DNA of 64,000 bases from Alteromonas macleodii ATCC 27126 (GTDB lineage Bacteria > Pseudomonadota > Gammaproteobacteria > Enterobacterales > Alteromonadaceae). Location: contig NC_018632.1 in assembly GCF_000172635.2 (NCBI RefSeq), positions 3,596,001-3,660,000 of the forward strand. Direction: 5' to 3'. The position numbers and the translations under genes were made by a program. Position 1 is the first letter of the stretch, and every line of letters starts with the position of its first letter. Below are positions 53,818 to 63,947 of this stretch, one piece after another. The notes beneath the pieces were generated by a model that had not been told where the DNA came from, did not search any database, and was given only the letters and a program-made list of their open reading frames with translations.

Positions 53818-56337
53818 ATGAAAACAAAGCCTTTTAAAACAGGCCTTTCAGCACTGTCATTAGCCCTTCTACCGCTAATGGTATCTAGTCATGCACACGC
53901 CGCAAAAGCCGAAATTTTCGACGATAGCGTTATCGTTGTGTACAAAGAAAATGTAAGCAAAGCGGAAAAGATGCGCGCTCGCTCTTCGGTAGGTGCACGA
54001 ATTAGTGACGCAAACCGTGATGAAGTAGATGATCGCTTCTCTAACCTTTTAAATGGTCGCATTGCCAAACTGGAACTTCGTGGCAAGTCTGTAAAAGACG
54101 CCATAGAAATCTTAAAGAAAAATCCTGCGGTTAAAATCGCCGAGCCAAACTTCTTGTACCGCAAAGCCCTGGTACCTAACGATCCTTCTTATGGTGACCT
54201 ATGGGGTTTGAATAACACCGGTCAAGCCGGCGGTACTGCAGATGTGGATATTGACGCACCAGAAGCATGGGATATAACAACCGGTGATAGCGATGTGGTC
54301 ATCGGTGTTATCGATACGGGTGTTGACTACAATCATGAAGACCTTGCAGATAACGCATGGGTTAACCCAGGTGAAATTGCTGGAAACGGTATTGATGATG
54401 ACGGCAACGGTTATATTGACGATGTTTACGGTATCGATGCCTTTAACGGCGATTCTGATCCTATGGACGACGATTCTCACGGTACGCATGTGGCCGGGAC
54501 AATTGGCGCTGTGGGCGGAAACGGAATTGGCGTAGTCGGTGTAAACCATGACGTGTCAATCGCTGCATGTAAATTCTTAGGTCCTGACGGCGGTTCAACC
54601 GCTGGCGCTATTGAATGTATCGATTACTTCACCGACCTTAAAGAGAACCGCGGCATCAATATTAAAGCTACCAACAACAGCTGGGGTGGCGGCGGCTATA
54701 GTGAAGCGCTAGAAACTGCTATTGAAGAAGCTGGCCAAGCGGGTATTTTGTTTGTTGCTGCGGCAGGTAACTCTGGTTCAAACAACGACAACGTAGATAA
54801 CTACCCGTCTAACTATGTCACTACAACAAACAGTCTGCTCGCAGTTGCTAGCCACACTCGTACTGACGGAGACAGCGGCTACTCATACGGTATTGAAACC
54901 GTAGACATCGCGGCGCCGGGTACAGCTATCCTATCTACAGTACCAGGTAACGGCTATGCGGCATACTCAGGCACGTCAATGGCAACGCCACATGTTGCGG
55001 GTGCAGCAGCACTTGTGTGGTCGCTAAACCCAGAACTTACGCCATCTGAAATGAAAGAGCTGTTAATGTCTACAGGTGAAACTAGCCTATGGGCTGATGG
55101 TCGCACCGTATCTGGCAACCGCCTAAATGTACTTAACGCACTTGAAGAAGCGGATCCAACTCCAGGTTTTAAACTGGGCATTACACCTGGTTCAGCTGAA
55201 ATTGAAGCGGGTGAGACCTACACCTTCACTATTGAAGTTGGTTCAATTGCTGGCTACGAAGAAGAAGTACAGCTATCGCTTGCAGAGCCAAGTGATATCG
55301 CGTCTTTAAGTGCAAGCTCGGCAATGCCTGGCGATACGGTAACACTGACCGTAGAGACATCTGAAGATACGCCTTGGGGTCCATACAGCTTTACGGTGAA
55401 CGGTGTAAGCGGTGATATTGAGAAATCTAAATCAGCGAATCTTTATGTTTACCCTCAAGGGCTAAACGAATTCCCTTACGCGTATTCTGGTGATGCTGTA
55501 CCTACGTTACCGAATGAAGAAGATCCAGACGATGTCGGCGTGGACCTAGTGATTAACGTTCCTGACGACTTAACCGTATTCGGTATGCAGGCGTCGGTAA
55601 ATATCACACACACCTATAGCGGAGATCTCGTACTATCACTGACCTCTCCTCAGGGTACGACCACCGTTCTTCGTCAGAATCAAGGTGGCGCTACAGATGA
55701 TATCGTTGAGAGCTATAACTCTGATGCCTTTAACGGCGAAGTAGCAACAGGCGATTGGACCTTGAACGTGCTTGATACGTTCAACGGTGACAACGGCACT
55801 GTTAACACATGGAGCCTTGTAGTGACCGGTATTGGTGAAGTAGGCCCAACACCGCCTAACTCTGCGTTTACCTATGACGCTTCAGGATTATCAGTAAGCT
55901 TTACTAATAACAGTAACGACGTTAATGACGACATTGTCAGCTATAGCTGGGACTTTGGCGATGGCTCTACTTCAACGGAAGAGAACCCAACGCATGTTTA
56001 CGCGAGCACTGGCGCCTATGACGTAACCCTTACGGTTACCGACTCTGAAGGCCAAACTGGCGTATCAACAGAAACCGTATCAGTTTCAGATAGCAACATT
56101 GTTGCCGAGATTGACCGCGCTATGCTGTCTCGATTCGGTTCGTTACGCGTAGATTTATCATATAGTGGCTCGATGGCCGATACTGTAATGATTTATCGCA
56201 ACGGTGAGCTACTTGAAGAAGTAAGCAACACTGGACGTTATCGCGATAGAAGCAGAGGCGTTCAACCTGGTGAGTATACTTATATGGTTTGTGACGAAAC
56301 CTCTGCATGCTCTGCACCAGTGTCTGTAAACCTTTAA
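53818..56337 (+). CDS. Secreted subtilisin-family serine protease with P-domain and PKD domain
   Basis: 839 residues. Signal peptide (1-29), inhibitor-type propeptide (35-115, ending NPAVKIAEPNFLYR), S8 catalytic domain (about 125-435) with triad Asp165 (IDTGVDYNHED), His221 (HGTHVAGTIG) and Ser387 (GTSMATPHVAG). A short immunoglobulin-like segment, a proprotein-convertase P-domain (about 565-675, INVPDDLTVFGMQASVNITH), a PKD domain (about 680-765, SYSWDFGDGSTSTEENPTHVY) and a final beta domain follow. It is a type II-secreted extracellular protease of marine bacteria. Several Asp-rich loops (DDDGNGYIDDV) suggest calcium sites. A strong terminator follows. Confidence 0.93.
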   Translation: MKTKPFKTGLSALSLALLPLMVSSHAHAAKAEIFDDSVIVVYKENVSKAEKMRARSSVGARISDANRDEVDDRFSNLLNGRIAKLELRGKSVKDAIEILKKNPAVKIAEPNFLYRKALVPNDPSYGDLWGLNNTGQAGGTADVDIDAPEAWDITTGDSDVVIGVIDTGVDYNHEDLADNAWVNPGEIAGNGIDDDGNGYIDDVYGIDAFNGDSDPMDDDSHGTHVAGTIGAVGGNGIGVVGVNHDVSIAACKFLGPDGGSTAGAIECIDYFTDLKENRGINIKATNNSWGGGGYSEALETAIEEAGQAGILFVAAAGNSGSNNDNVDNYPSNYVTTTNSLLAVASHTRTDGDSGYSYGIETVDIAAPGTAILSTVPGNGYAAYSGTSMATPHVAGAAALVWSLNPELTPSEMKELLMSTGETSLWADGRTVSGNRLNVLNALEEADPTPGFKLGITPGSAEIEAGETYTFTIEVGSIAGYEEEVQLSLAEPSDIASLSASSAMPGDTVTLTVETSEDTPWGPYSFTVNGVSGDIEKSKSANLYVYPQGLNEFPYAYSGDAVPTLPNEEDPDDVGVDLVINVPDDLTVFGMQASVNITHTYSGDLVLSLTSPQGTTTVLRQNQGGATDDIVESYNSDAFNGEVATGDWTLNVLDTFNGDNGTVNTWSLVVTGIGEVGPTPPNSAFTYDASGLSVSFTNNSNDVNDDIVSYSWDFGDGSTSTEENPTHVYASTGAYDVTLTVTDSEGQTGVSTETVSVSDSNIVAEIDRAMLSRFGSLRVDLSYSGSMADTVMIYRNGELLEEVSNTGRYRDRSRGVQPGEYTYMVCDETSACSAPVSVNL

Positions 56338-56415
56338 TGTAGTTTGCGTATCGCTGACGCGCTCTTCGTGACAGTTGGCGAATGATACGCTGAACAGTTA
56401 AGAGTTAAGCAATTG

Positions 56416-56443
56416 CCGGCCAAGGATAGGCCGGCTTTTTTTA
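56416..56443 (+). terminator. Terminator of the subtilase gene
   Basis: GCCGGCC (56416-56422) and GGCCGGC (56430-56436) form a perfect stem followed by seven T residues. Confidence 0.92.
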
Positions 56444-56545
56444 TTCTGAGAATTAAAGAGAGCACCAGTCTAAGCCATCGGCTTATTCACTATAAGCCAA
56501 ATACAACGTACACTTGATGCATTAAGAGATAATAAGCATTTTTTC

Positions 56546-57202
56546 ATGCACATACTCATTATTGACGATCACGAAATTGTAAGGGATGGCATTAAAACAC
56601 TCATCGAGCAAGAGTATGGCTGGCATGTTTCTTACGCAGTAAGCTCTCTGGATGCTCTTCCCTCCTTCGCTACGTTAGACGATATTGACGTTGCCATTCT
56701 AGATATCTCGTTAGCACAGGAAAGTGGTTTCGACACACTAGTAAAAATCAAGAAAGACGCGCCGTTTATAAAGTGCTTAATGCTGAGCATGTATGATCAT
56801 GTTGGCTATATCAGTAAAGCGCTTGAACTCGGCGCCGATGGCTACGTTACAAAGAATGCTGCCACCAAAGAGTTAATGGACGCGTTGGAAGCTCTAGAAA
56901 AAGACGAGAATTATCTAAGCACAGATATTAGTAAAAAGTTAGCTTTCGGTGATAAACAGCTAACCTCTATCCTTACTGAAAGGGAAAAGGAAATTTTCTT
57001 ACTGTTAGCAAAAGGATTCCAGCCAAAACAGATTGCTTACTACATAGATACTGCCCCGAAAACAGTGATGGTTCACAGAACTAATATTTACAAGAAACTC
57101 AATGTAACCTCCCAATTTGGTTTACTTAGAATTGCGTTAGAAACTGGGTACCTCGACGTTTCTGACGTTATCTACGACGACACGCTAGTCAAAGCAAATT
57201 GA
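56546..57202 (+). CDS. LuxR/NarL-type response regulator
   Basis: 218 residues: REC domain (Asp53 in VAILDISLAQ, Lys in GYVTKNAATKE) and LuxR helix-turn-helix (about 145-205, LTEREKEIFLLLAKGFQPK, PKTVMVHRTNIYKKLN). Its stop codon TGA overlaps the ATG of the kinase gene by one base (TGATG), so it pairs with that MASE1 kinase. The target genes are unknown; the flanking subtilase and lipoprotein genes are possible. Confidence 0.88.
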   Translation: MHILIIDDHEIVRDGIKTLIEQEYGWHVSYAVSSLDALPSFATLDDIDVAILDISLAQESGFDTLVKIKKDAPFIKCLMLSMYDHVGYISKALELGADGYVTKNAATKELMDALEALEKDENYLSTDISKKLAFGDKQLTSILTEREKEIFLLLAKGFQPKQIAYYIDTAPKTVMVHRTNIYKKLNVTSQFGLLRIALETGYLDVSDVIYDDTLVKAN

Positions 57203-58767
57203 TGAATTTAACGCGGTATTTCAACGTTACCTATTTACTAATGGGATTAGGTTATACCGCGCTATTTCACGGCGTGTGGTTGTTCAGCACCCAATTTGAA
57301 ATTATTTCAGGTACGGTGAGCTGGTATTTGCCTGCTGGAGTTCGCCTAGCGGCGTTTTTACTACTGCCAATTTACAGCTGGCCACTGCTACTCATCGCAG
57401 AAAAATCAACCCACTTCATTTTATTTCACCCCGGTGGCATTCTCGACAACACGGCGTTTTTAAGTGGAACCATAGGTTGGTACTTAGTCCATTTAGTGCT
57501 GTCACCTGCGGTAATTTGCACCTGCGTTTATTTATTCAGACGTCGCTTTAGCGCACCTTATATAGACAATGTTTCCAGCACCCTTGCCACGTTGGCTTTT
57601 GGTGTTCTTATAAGTGTTGCTCTTGGGGCGGTATTTTTGGGCAGAAGGGCTATTGAACTGCAAACAGGCATAGAGGTTTTTCTTTCTATTTTGTTTGATT
57701 TTTCATTAGGTGACTTTGTAGGAATTGTTGTTCTTTGTCCTTTTCTTTTCGCATTATATAAACGGCCATCTATCCCTAAGAGTCACTTAGTACTGTACCT
57801 TACAACAATCGCTTGGCTGGTTTTGCTGATGCTGAGCAGCTATGCCTACTTCCAACAAATTAACATCAGCTATCAGGTTAAGTATCTAGCGGTTTTCCCC
57901 GCGCTCTTTTTATCGTATCGCTATGCCATAGTTGGCAGTGCGTTTTCGTGTTTACTCATAGGTATTACTGCGTTCGTGGTGGCAAGCCAGAGCGCACTTC
58001 CTCCCATTGAGCATCAGTTTTACATCTTAGCATCATGTACAAGTTGCCTCATTTTAGGTGCTTCAATTAACCAATCTACCTTGCTGAATATGAAGCTTGC
58101 GAAGAAAAACGAGGATCTTGAAGTATCGGTGCAAAGCGCCCAAGCACTGGCCAGTCAATTAGTGGTAGTGCAAGAAGATGAACGAAAGCGCTTATCGCGG
58201 GATTTACACGACGACTTTGGTCACCGCATAGTCGATTTGAAACTTCAACTGTCGCTAGATAGCAGAGAAAGCGACAACGACATGATGCTCAATAAAATAG
58301 ATGCTCTATACCACGCAATGAAGAAAAGCTTAGGGGGATTACGTCCGTCCGGTATTGATACACTTCCCATTGAAAGCGTGATCCAACGTTCAGAGATTAT
58401 TACCACGCTCAAGCGCGCAAACATAAACTATTCGTTTAACGTTAGCGGCACGCCAGTACCGTTCGATTCAGACCAGAAAATACATATCTATCGAATTGTG
58501 CAGGAAGCGGTGACAAACAGTATAAAATATGCCAATGCGACGTCGCTCAGCATTGATATCAACTATGCGCAACACAGTGCCGTATTTATCGTTACTGACG
58601 ACGGCGGCGGCATCCCTGAGCATATTGCCCAACTAGCAAACGCTGAACCCACACTCGGCCTGCTGTCGATGAGAGAACGCGCAAAGTTGATAAATGGTGA
58701 GTTTGATATTTCCCAGAACAAACCAACAGGCACCCGAGTTTGCCTGACTTTGCCCTACAGTGCTTAA
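57202..58767 (+). CDS. Membrane sensor histidine kinase with MASE1 domain (UhpB-like)
   Basis: 521 residues from the ATG at 57202; the frame's TTG one codon earlier overlaps the regulator. Eight hydrophobic segments make up a MASE1 sensor (about 8-290, WYLPAGVRLAAFLLLPIYSW as a hallmark). A HisKA_3 domain with His336 (LSRDLHDDFGHRI) and an HATPase (VTDDGGGIPEHIAQL) follow. MASE1 kinases of the UhpB group sense small molecules through the membrane or a transporter partner. It phosphorylates the overlapping regulator. Ends with the usual GTRVCLTLPY segment. Confidence 0.9.
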   Translation: MNLTRYFNVTYLLMGLGYTALFHGVWLFSTQFEIISGTVSWYLPAGVRLAAFLLLPIYSWPLLLIAEKSTHFILFHPGGILDNTAFLSGTIGWYLVHLVLSPAVICTCVYLFRRRFSAPYIDNVSSTLATLAFGVLISVALGAVFLGRRAIELQTGIEVFLSILFDFSLGDFVGIVVLCPFLFALYKRPSIPKSHLVLYLTTIAWLVLLMLSSYAYFQQINISYQVKYLAVFPALFLSYRYAIVGSAFSCLLIGITAFVVASQSALPPIEHQFYILASCTSCLILGASINQSTLLNMKLAKKNEDLEVSVQSAQALASQLVVVQEDERKRLSRDLHDDFGHRIVDLKLQLSLDSRESDNDMMLNKIDALYHAMKKSLGGLRPSGIDTLPIESVIQRSEIITTLKRANINYSFNVSGTPVPFDSDQKIHIYRIVQEAVTNSIKYANATSLSIDINYAQHSAVFIVTDDGGGIPEHIAQLANAEPTLGLLSMRERAKLINGEFDISQNKPTGTRVCLTLPYSA

Positions 58768-58850
58768 GTTACTCTACTGCGTTTTAGGTGCGTCGCTGCA
58801 TCCTTTTTATGCTACATTGCTGTTGATTTAACTACTATTTTGATAACCGT

Positions 58851-59702
58851 ATGCAAAAAAATTTCATTACTCGCCGAGCCCGTTTTTTTAGACAGTGCCT
58901 GAACATTGCTGTCCTAATTGCCACTTTCACCACGTTAAATGGCTGTGTAAGTACTCAAAATGAAAGTCCTTACACTTACGCTCCGTCTGCATCACCCTAT
59001 CAAGATGTGGTCAATGCACAGCAGCGAGCTGTGGAACAAAGCAAATTACTTTTGGTTGTTCTGGGTGCTCAGTGGTGCCACGACAGTACTGGCTTAGCTG
59101 AGCGTTTTGCGACAAAGGAAATGGACCTTATTCTACGCGCTCATTATGAAACCGTATTTGTTGATGTGGGAACACTTGAAGACAGAAGAAATATAACCGA
59201 GCGATTTGACTACCCCATTTATTACGCCACACCAACAGTAATGGTGGTTGAACCTAAAACCAGCGCATTGTTAAACAGAACGTCAATGGATATATGGGGG
59301 CGCGCTGACAGCATCCCCTTATCGGAGTACATTCAGTATTTCTCTCGCTTTCCTGCAATGACAACTGCGCAAAAAGCCCCGTTTATTAACTGGGAAGCGA
59401 CAGATGAAGAAGAAGCTTACAATAAAGAGCAAGCACTCAGATTACAAAGCGCTTATGACAAACTCGGTCCGCTACTTGCGCTAGATTTACAAGGTAATAC
59501 CCCACAAGGGCTTAACGAGCTATGGAAAGAGACCAAAGGGTTTCGCACTGAACTGCAAAAAACGCTGATAAAGCGCGCCGAGCTTACGTTAGATTCTGAG
59601 AATGGCAACGGAGTCAACACCACGCCAGCATTGCGACACTACAATCCGTTTTCGTGGGAACATAATTCATTACCCACTCAGCGAGATTTAAAATGTTCGT
59701 AA
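58851..59702 (+). CDS. Thioredoxin-fold lipoprotein with CxxS motif
   Basis: 283 residues. The lipoprotein signal ends LATFTTLNGC-like (TTLNGC, lipidation at Cys32). A thioredoxin fold of the DUF/thioredoxin-like YyaL or SoxW type is suggested by KLLLVVLGAQWCHDSTGLAE and a cis-Pro segment ATPTVMVVEP. The active site is WCHDS, a monothiol CxxS instead of CxxC, so disulfide isomerase or mixed-disulfide activity is more likely than reduction. A helical C-terminal third (about 190-270) follows. It is 84 bp after the MASE1 kinase and could be its target or signal partner. It ends at a terminator. Confidence 0.7.
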   Translation: MQKNFITRRARFFRQCLNIAVLIATFTTLNGCVSTQNESPYTYAPSASPYQDVVNAQQRAVEQSKLLLVVLGAQWCHDSTGLAERFATKEMDLILRAHYETVFVDVGTLEDRRNITERFDYPIYYATPTVMVVEPKTSALLNRTSMDIWGRADSIPLSEYIQYFSRFPAMTTAQKAPFINWEATDEEEAYNKEQALRLQSAYDKLGPLLALDLQGNTPQGLNELWKETKGFRTELQKTLIKRAELTLDSENGNGVNTTPALRHYNPFSWEHNSLPTQRDLKCS

Positions 59703-59728
59703 AAGGGCCTTTCCAACGGCCCTTTTTT
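59701..59728. terminator. Bidirectional terminator between lipoprotein gene and rhlE
   Basis: AAAAGGGCC (59701-59709) and GGCCCTTTTTT (59718-59728) form a perfect stem with T-runs in both directions. It serves two convergent genes. Confidence 0.9.
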
Positions 59729-59763
59729 AATAAACTCGGTTTTATGAAGCGCAGTTCAACTGT

Positions 59764-61215
59764 TTACGCTTTTGCCCTGTTTGACGCCGTATTATTAGTG
59801 GTGCTATTTGACGGATTACTTCTGCGCTTAGCTGGTCGTTTAGCGGCACTTCCTTCACTTCCTGAGCGTCTTCGACCTGCAGGCTTTCCACCGCTATTGT
59901 TGCGCGAATCCGATTTACCTGCGCGCGGATTACCATTTCCGCTACGGTTGCCTTGACGTTGACCCGACTTTTTATTCTCGCCACTTCGTTTACCTTCGCT
60001 GCCGCTCTCACCTTGTGGTGCTTTCGGCTTTTTCGGCTTCTTGGGCTTTTTAGGCTTAGAAAGCGTGGTAACAGGCACGGCTTGCTGAGGCTCGAAACCT
60101 TCCAACGTTTCACGAGGAAGCAGTTTTTGAATCAGTGTCTCAATATCTTTCAGGTTTTGCAGTTCTTCAGCACATACAAATGACCAAGCCTGTCCACTAG
60201 CGCCTGCGCGCCCTGTACGACCAATTCGGTGAACATAATCAGCAGCCGTATTGGGTAAGTCTAGGTTTACAACGATAGGCAATTCACTAATGTCGATGCC
60301 GCGTGCTGCAATATCGGTGGCTACCAGCACTTTAATTGCGCCATTTTTAAAGTCAGCAAGCGCTTTAGTTCTCGCTCCTTGGCTTTTATTACCGTGAATC
60401 GCGGCACTTGGAATTTTTGACCGAGTTAGCTTTTCTGCAATACGGTTAGCACCGTGTTTCGTGCGGCTAAACACTAACACCTGCTCCCACTTTTGCTGTT
60501 TGATCAGACAAATAAGCGCGGTCGTCTTTTTAGATTTATCAATGGTCACTAAGTGCTGTTGAACCGCTTCTACCGTGGTATTGGCTGGCGCGGTTGAAAT
60601 ACTCACAGGGTTGCGCGTTATTGTTTTCGCCAGTGCAGTGATTTCATCAGAAAACGTGGCTGAAAACAGTAAGCTTTGACGCTCTTGTGGCAATAGCTTC
60701 AATACTCTCCTAATGTCGTGAATAAAGCCCATATCAAGCATTCTGTCGGCTTCATCCAATACCAACACTTCAAGCTGAGAAAACTTAACAGCGTTTTGCT
60801 GGTAGAGGTCAAGTAATCGTCCAGGCGTAGCAATTAACACATCCACACCTTTACGCAGCTTCATCATTTGAGGATTAATCCCTACACCACCAAATACCAC
60901 GGCAGTTTTTAACGGCAAAAACTCGCTGAACGCTCTGATGCTTTCTTCTACCTGAGCAGCAAGTTCTCGCGTGGGTGTTAAGATAAGTGCCCGAACATTG
61001 TTGCCAGATACAGGTTGTCCTTCCATCAATCTCTGTAAAATAGGAAGTCCAAATCCTGCAGTTTTCCCTGTTCCCGTTTGCGCAGCTGCCAACACATCCT
61101 TTCCTTGCAATACTTCTGGTATTGCCTTTTCCTGGATTGGTGATGGTGTACTAAATCCTCGTTTTTCAATAGCTTTTAACAAGGGTTCAGCGAGCCCTAA
61201 TTGGGTAAATGACAT
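59764..61215 (-). CDS. rhlE: DEAD-box ATP-dependent RNA helicase RhlE
   Basis: 483 residues from the ATG at 61215, with AGGAG ten bases before it; an in-frame ATG at 61254 is rejected because MSFTQLGL is the standard N-terminus. Motifs in order: SPIQEKAIP (Q), AAQTGTGKT (I), PTRELA (Ia), [10 protein letters not shown] (II), FSATF (III), [12 protein letters not shown] (V) and [10 protein letters not shown] (VI). A basic low-complexity tail of about 110 residues ([12 protein letters not shown], then Gly/Arg/Ser-rich) probably binds RNA non-specifically. RhlE acts in ribosome assembly and RNA decay at low temperature. Confidence 0.93.
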   Translation of the reverse strand: MSFTQLGLAEPLLKAIEKRGFSTPSPIQEKAIPEVLQGKDVLAAAQTGTGKTAGFGLPILQRLMEGQPVSGNNVRALILTPTRELAAQVEESIRAFSEFLPLKTAVVFGGVGINPQMMKLRKGVDVLIATPGRLLDLYQQNAVKFSQLEVLVLDEADRMLDMGFIHDIRRVLKLLPQERQSLLFSATFSDEITALAKTITRNPVSISTAPANTTVEAVQQHLVTIDKSKKTTALICLIKQQKWEQVLVFSRTKHGANRIAEKLTRSKIPSAAIHGNKSQGARTKALADFKNGAIKVLVATDIAARGIDISELPIVVNLDLPNTAADYVHRIGRTGRAGASGQAWSFVCAEELQNLKDIETLIQKLLPRETLEGFEPQQAVPVTTLSKPKKPKKPKKPKAPQGESGSEGKRSGENKKSGQRQGNRSGNGNPRAGKSDSRNNSGGKPAGRRRSGSEGSAAKRPAKRRSNPSNSTTNNTASNRAKA

Positions 61216-61936
61216 TAATAAACTCCTGTCATAGGTATTTATAAAAAATTGCATACCGCAAAGGTATAAGCGTTAGTGCTTTATTGCTAACCGTGGGGGT
61301 TATAGATTACTGGGAAAACCTAAAGAGATACGCCATTGCCAACTTGGCTTATTGGTGTTTGACATCAAGAAAAGAACGTAGGTGTTTACTCTTACAAATT
61401 GCGCGCGGAGTCTACCACTAAAAGCCGAAAGCCACCAGCGCATTTTTTGTTCAAAACCTAGTTAAGCCTGTCTGACGTTTCACTTAATAAGTTCCAATTT
61501 ACATAGCATAACAGCAAGGGAAGTTTCATCGGCTTTTCGCACTAAGGGAATGGTCTTAAACCGTACTGTCTTCCCTCATTTTTAGGAGAGATATTGTTAT
61601 ATTTATATTTTTATCAAAACGATAAATATCTATTTAATACGAATTTTGCGACCTAGAAACGTAAACTTTTCAAGTAACAGAGTTTAATTATATTTATCAA
61701 CACCTTAAGACATTTAGCTTTTAAAAGTGTGCGTTAAAAAACAAGTTAAACAGGGCTCTTCTACGTAAAAACACCTCAAAACCTTTGAAATTAAAGACAA
61801 CTTGATAGCCAATTTCTGTTGGATAGATAAAAAAAGCTTTACCATATTTGTTATAACAGATAAAAAGCGCGCAGTTATTCCACGCTCAAATTACATCCAC
61901 GCTGCTGCAGTGTGGTAAACAAGTGAAGTAGAAAAC
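61216..61936. other. Long AT-rich stretch between rhlE and mscS
   Basis: About 720 bp without a gene, divergently flanked. It must carry the rhlE leader and promoter and the promoter for the channel gene. A weak AGATATT/AAATATCT inverted repeat occurs near 61588-61630. Cold-shock helicase genes often have long self-regulating leaders; nothing diagnostic of one is visible. Confidence 0.45.
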
Positions 61937-63262
61937 ATGAATGTTGATAGTTTAACCCAGCACTTTGAGGAAAAGTTGGCTTTAGTTAAAGCATCGGTGA
62001 TGTCTGATAGCTTTGTTATCCAGCTTACAACAATCGCAGTTATTTATTGCGTTGCATTTTTGCTTGCACGACAAGTAAAAAAGCCATTTAAGTTTACCCG
62101 AGAAAAGCCACAGCAAGGCGCACATACTATGCACGGCTTTTTATACAATCTGGGTGAGGCACTATTCCCGCTTATCACCATCAGTATGCTAAAGCTTACT
62201 ACCGTGTTGGGGGCGCAATTTCAGTTTGATGCATGGCTATTGGAAATAGCCGTTGTTGTAGCACTAATGCTGTTTGTTAATTCCTTGATTACTGGTTTTG
62301 TCGAAAACAACACCATTGCAGCGTTTATGCGATGGGTGGGTTTACCTATCCTATTTTTACACTTAGTTGGCGTGCTTCCGCTGATAACTTCCGCATTGGA
62401 GTCAATGGCAATATCAGTCGGCAATGTTGAAATTTCAGCGTATGGCGTAACAAGAGTACTGTTGTTTGGTGGCTTGCTGTTCTGGCTAGGCCGCAGCTCG
62501 AACGCCATTGGTCAAGATATTATTCGAAACCATAAGTCGCTCGACGTTTCTACCAAAGAAGTGTTCGCAAAGCTGTTTGAAGTTGCCCTGTTCTGTGTGG
62601 TGTTTCTTTTATTGCTTAACGTCATGGGAATTAACCTTACCGCACTAGCCGTGTTTGGTGGTGCAGTAGGTGTGGGTTTAGGCTTAGGTCTGCAGTCCAT
62701 CGCATCAAACTTCATTTCGGGCATCATTATTCTATTGGATAAATCGTTGACCGTAGGCGATTACGTTGAATTGGAAGACGGGCAGAAAGGTATCGTCAGA
62801 GAATTTAAAATGCGCTACGCCGTATTAGAGACATATGACGGTAAAGATGTACTGGTGCCTAACGAAAAGTTTATCAGCTCCTTGCTAATAAACTGGACAC
62901 ACAAAAACCAAAAACAACGTTACCGCATCGACTTTTCTGTCGCCTATAAAACTGACATCCGCGCGATGGTAGAGATTATTAAAGAGGCAGTATCGGAACA
63001 TCCGCAGGTGATCAGTGGCGATGATGTTCCATTTGAAGAGCTGCCTGACTGTGAAATAGATAGCTTTGGCGACTCTGGCGTTAACATGTTCGTTGAGTTT
63101 TGGATGGAAGGGGTGGACGATGGTAAAAACCGCGTGGGTGGCGATTTGCTGCTTACTGTGTTTGAAACATTACGCGAGCACAACATTGAAATACCGTTCC
63201 CTCAACGCGAAGTAAGGGTTATCAACGAACAAGGCATTGGTATTCGAAATACCACACCGTAG
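61937..63262 (+). CDS. MscS-family mechanosensitive channel
   Basis: 441 residues. Four or five membrane segments (about 22-45, 70-90, 97-120, 130-150, 170-190) precede the conserved pore helix (about 225-260: VFGGAVGVGLGLGLQSIASN) and the beta domain start ILLDKSLTVGDYVEL. The glycine- and alanine-rich TM3 and following LVPNEKFISSLLINWTH-like segment (VPNEKFISSLLINW) fit MscS/YnaI-type channels. It opens under osmotic downshock or membrane tension. Longer at the N-terminus than MscS of Escherichia coli (286 residues). Confidence 0.9.
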   Translation: MNVDSLTQHFEEKLALVKASVMSDSFVIQLTTIAVIYCVAFLLARQVKKPFKFTREKPQQGAHTMHGFLYNLGEALFPLITISMLKLTTVLGAQFQFDAWLLEIAVVVALMLFVNSLITGFVENNTIAAFMRWVGLPILFLHLVGVLPLITSALESMAISVGNVEISAYGVTRVLLFGGLLFWLGRSSNAIGQDIIRNHKSLDVSTKEVFAKLFEVALFCVVFLLLLNVMGINLTALAVFGGAVGVGLGLGLQSIASNFISGIIILLDKSLTVGDYVELEDGQKGIVREFKMRYAVLETYDGKDVLVPNEKFISSLLINWTHKNQKQRYRIDFSVAYKTDIRAMVEIIKEAVSEHPQVISGDDVPFEELPDCEIDSFGDSGVNMFVEFWMEGVDDGKNRVGGDLLLTVFETLREHNIEIPFPQREVRVINEQGIGIRNTTP

Positions 63263-63269
63263 CCAAACT

Positions 63270-63327
63270 CGCTCATGACATGAGCGCTTTCAGTCATACC
63301 TTCGCGCTGGCTAAAACCTAGCGCGAA
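63270..63327. terminator. Two hairpins between mscS and the downstream gene
   Basis: CGCTCATG/CATGAGCG (63270-63286) has a one-base centre, and TTCGCGCT (63301-63308) pairs with AGCGCGAA (63320-63327). The second overlaps the stop region of the minus-strand gene. T-runs are weak, so termination is only likely by position between convergent genes. Confidence 0.5.
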
Positions 63328-63796
63328 GCGTATCCCATTGCCACTCTTGGGCAGACAGACCTAACGTCTGGACAAACTTTGCATAGTCTTCTTTGCCCAT
63401 CGCTGACGCTACGGTTTTTAATTGAGATTTGGCTTTTATTGCTTTTACCTGCAGTAACTCCAATCGCTTATCGGCACTTGAATCGAAGTTTTCACTGATG
63501 ATTGCATTCGCTTTATTGGTCGCTTCCCACGCTGTAATAACATAGCCCACCAGCTTTATGTAAACACCTACCATACGCTTTCGCTCAAATATGTTCTCAA
63601 ACAGTGAGCCAGATAACGACTTTTGGAAACTGGCCTCTGTTTCTAAGGCAACAAATTGCTCGGCGTTCTTTAGCTCATTCAACACATTGTGTAAAAGCTT
63701 AATGTGGGCGTGCGTATTAAGTGCGTCGACGTGAAGTGCATTAATATCGTCGCTTAGCATTTCTAAATTGACCAACGTTCGTTGAAGACTAGCCAT
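63311..63796 (-). CDS. Cytoplasmic helical protein of unknown function
   Basis: 161 residues, nearly all helix-forming, no signal peptide or membrane segment. Regular heptad-like hydrophobic spacing (LEMLSDDINALHVDALNTHAH, LLHNVLNELKNAEQFVALE in part) suggests a coiled coil or helical bundle. The C-terminus is WQWDTLRARF. I do not recognise the family. It follows a terminator on the minus strand and is convergent with mscS. Confidence 0.6.
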   Translation of the reverse strand: MASLQRTLVNLEMLSDDINALHVDALNTHAHIKLLHNVLNELKNAEQFVALETEASFQKSLSGSLFENIFERKRMVGVYIKLVGYVITAWEATNKANAIISENFDSSADKRLELLQVKAIKAKSQLKTVASAMGKEDYAKFVQTLGLSAQEWQWDTLRARF

Positions 63797-63922
63797 TGTG
63801 GTAATTGTCTGTAGAAGCGAAAAATAAAGGTTCAGTGTATCGAATTAAAGATGGGTTTGCGATGGTCTCGCGGGCGTTTTAGTCACATTAAGAATTCATA
63901 ACATAACTTATAGAAATCAATT

Positions 63923-63947
63923 AAAAAGGGCGCGGAAGCGCCCTTTT
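63923..63947 (-). terminator. Terminator of a minus-strand gene entering from beyond the window
   Basis: AAAAAGGGCGC (63923-63933), loop GGAA, GCGCCCTTTT (63938-63947). On the minus strand T residues follow. Bases 63976-63999 on that strand can encode a short tail (NCYRELA then stop), but two other frames also end nearby, so the outside gene is not identified. Confidence 0.65.
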
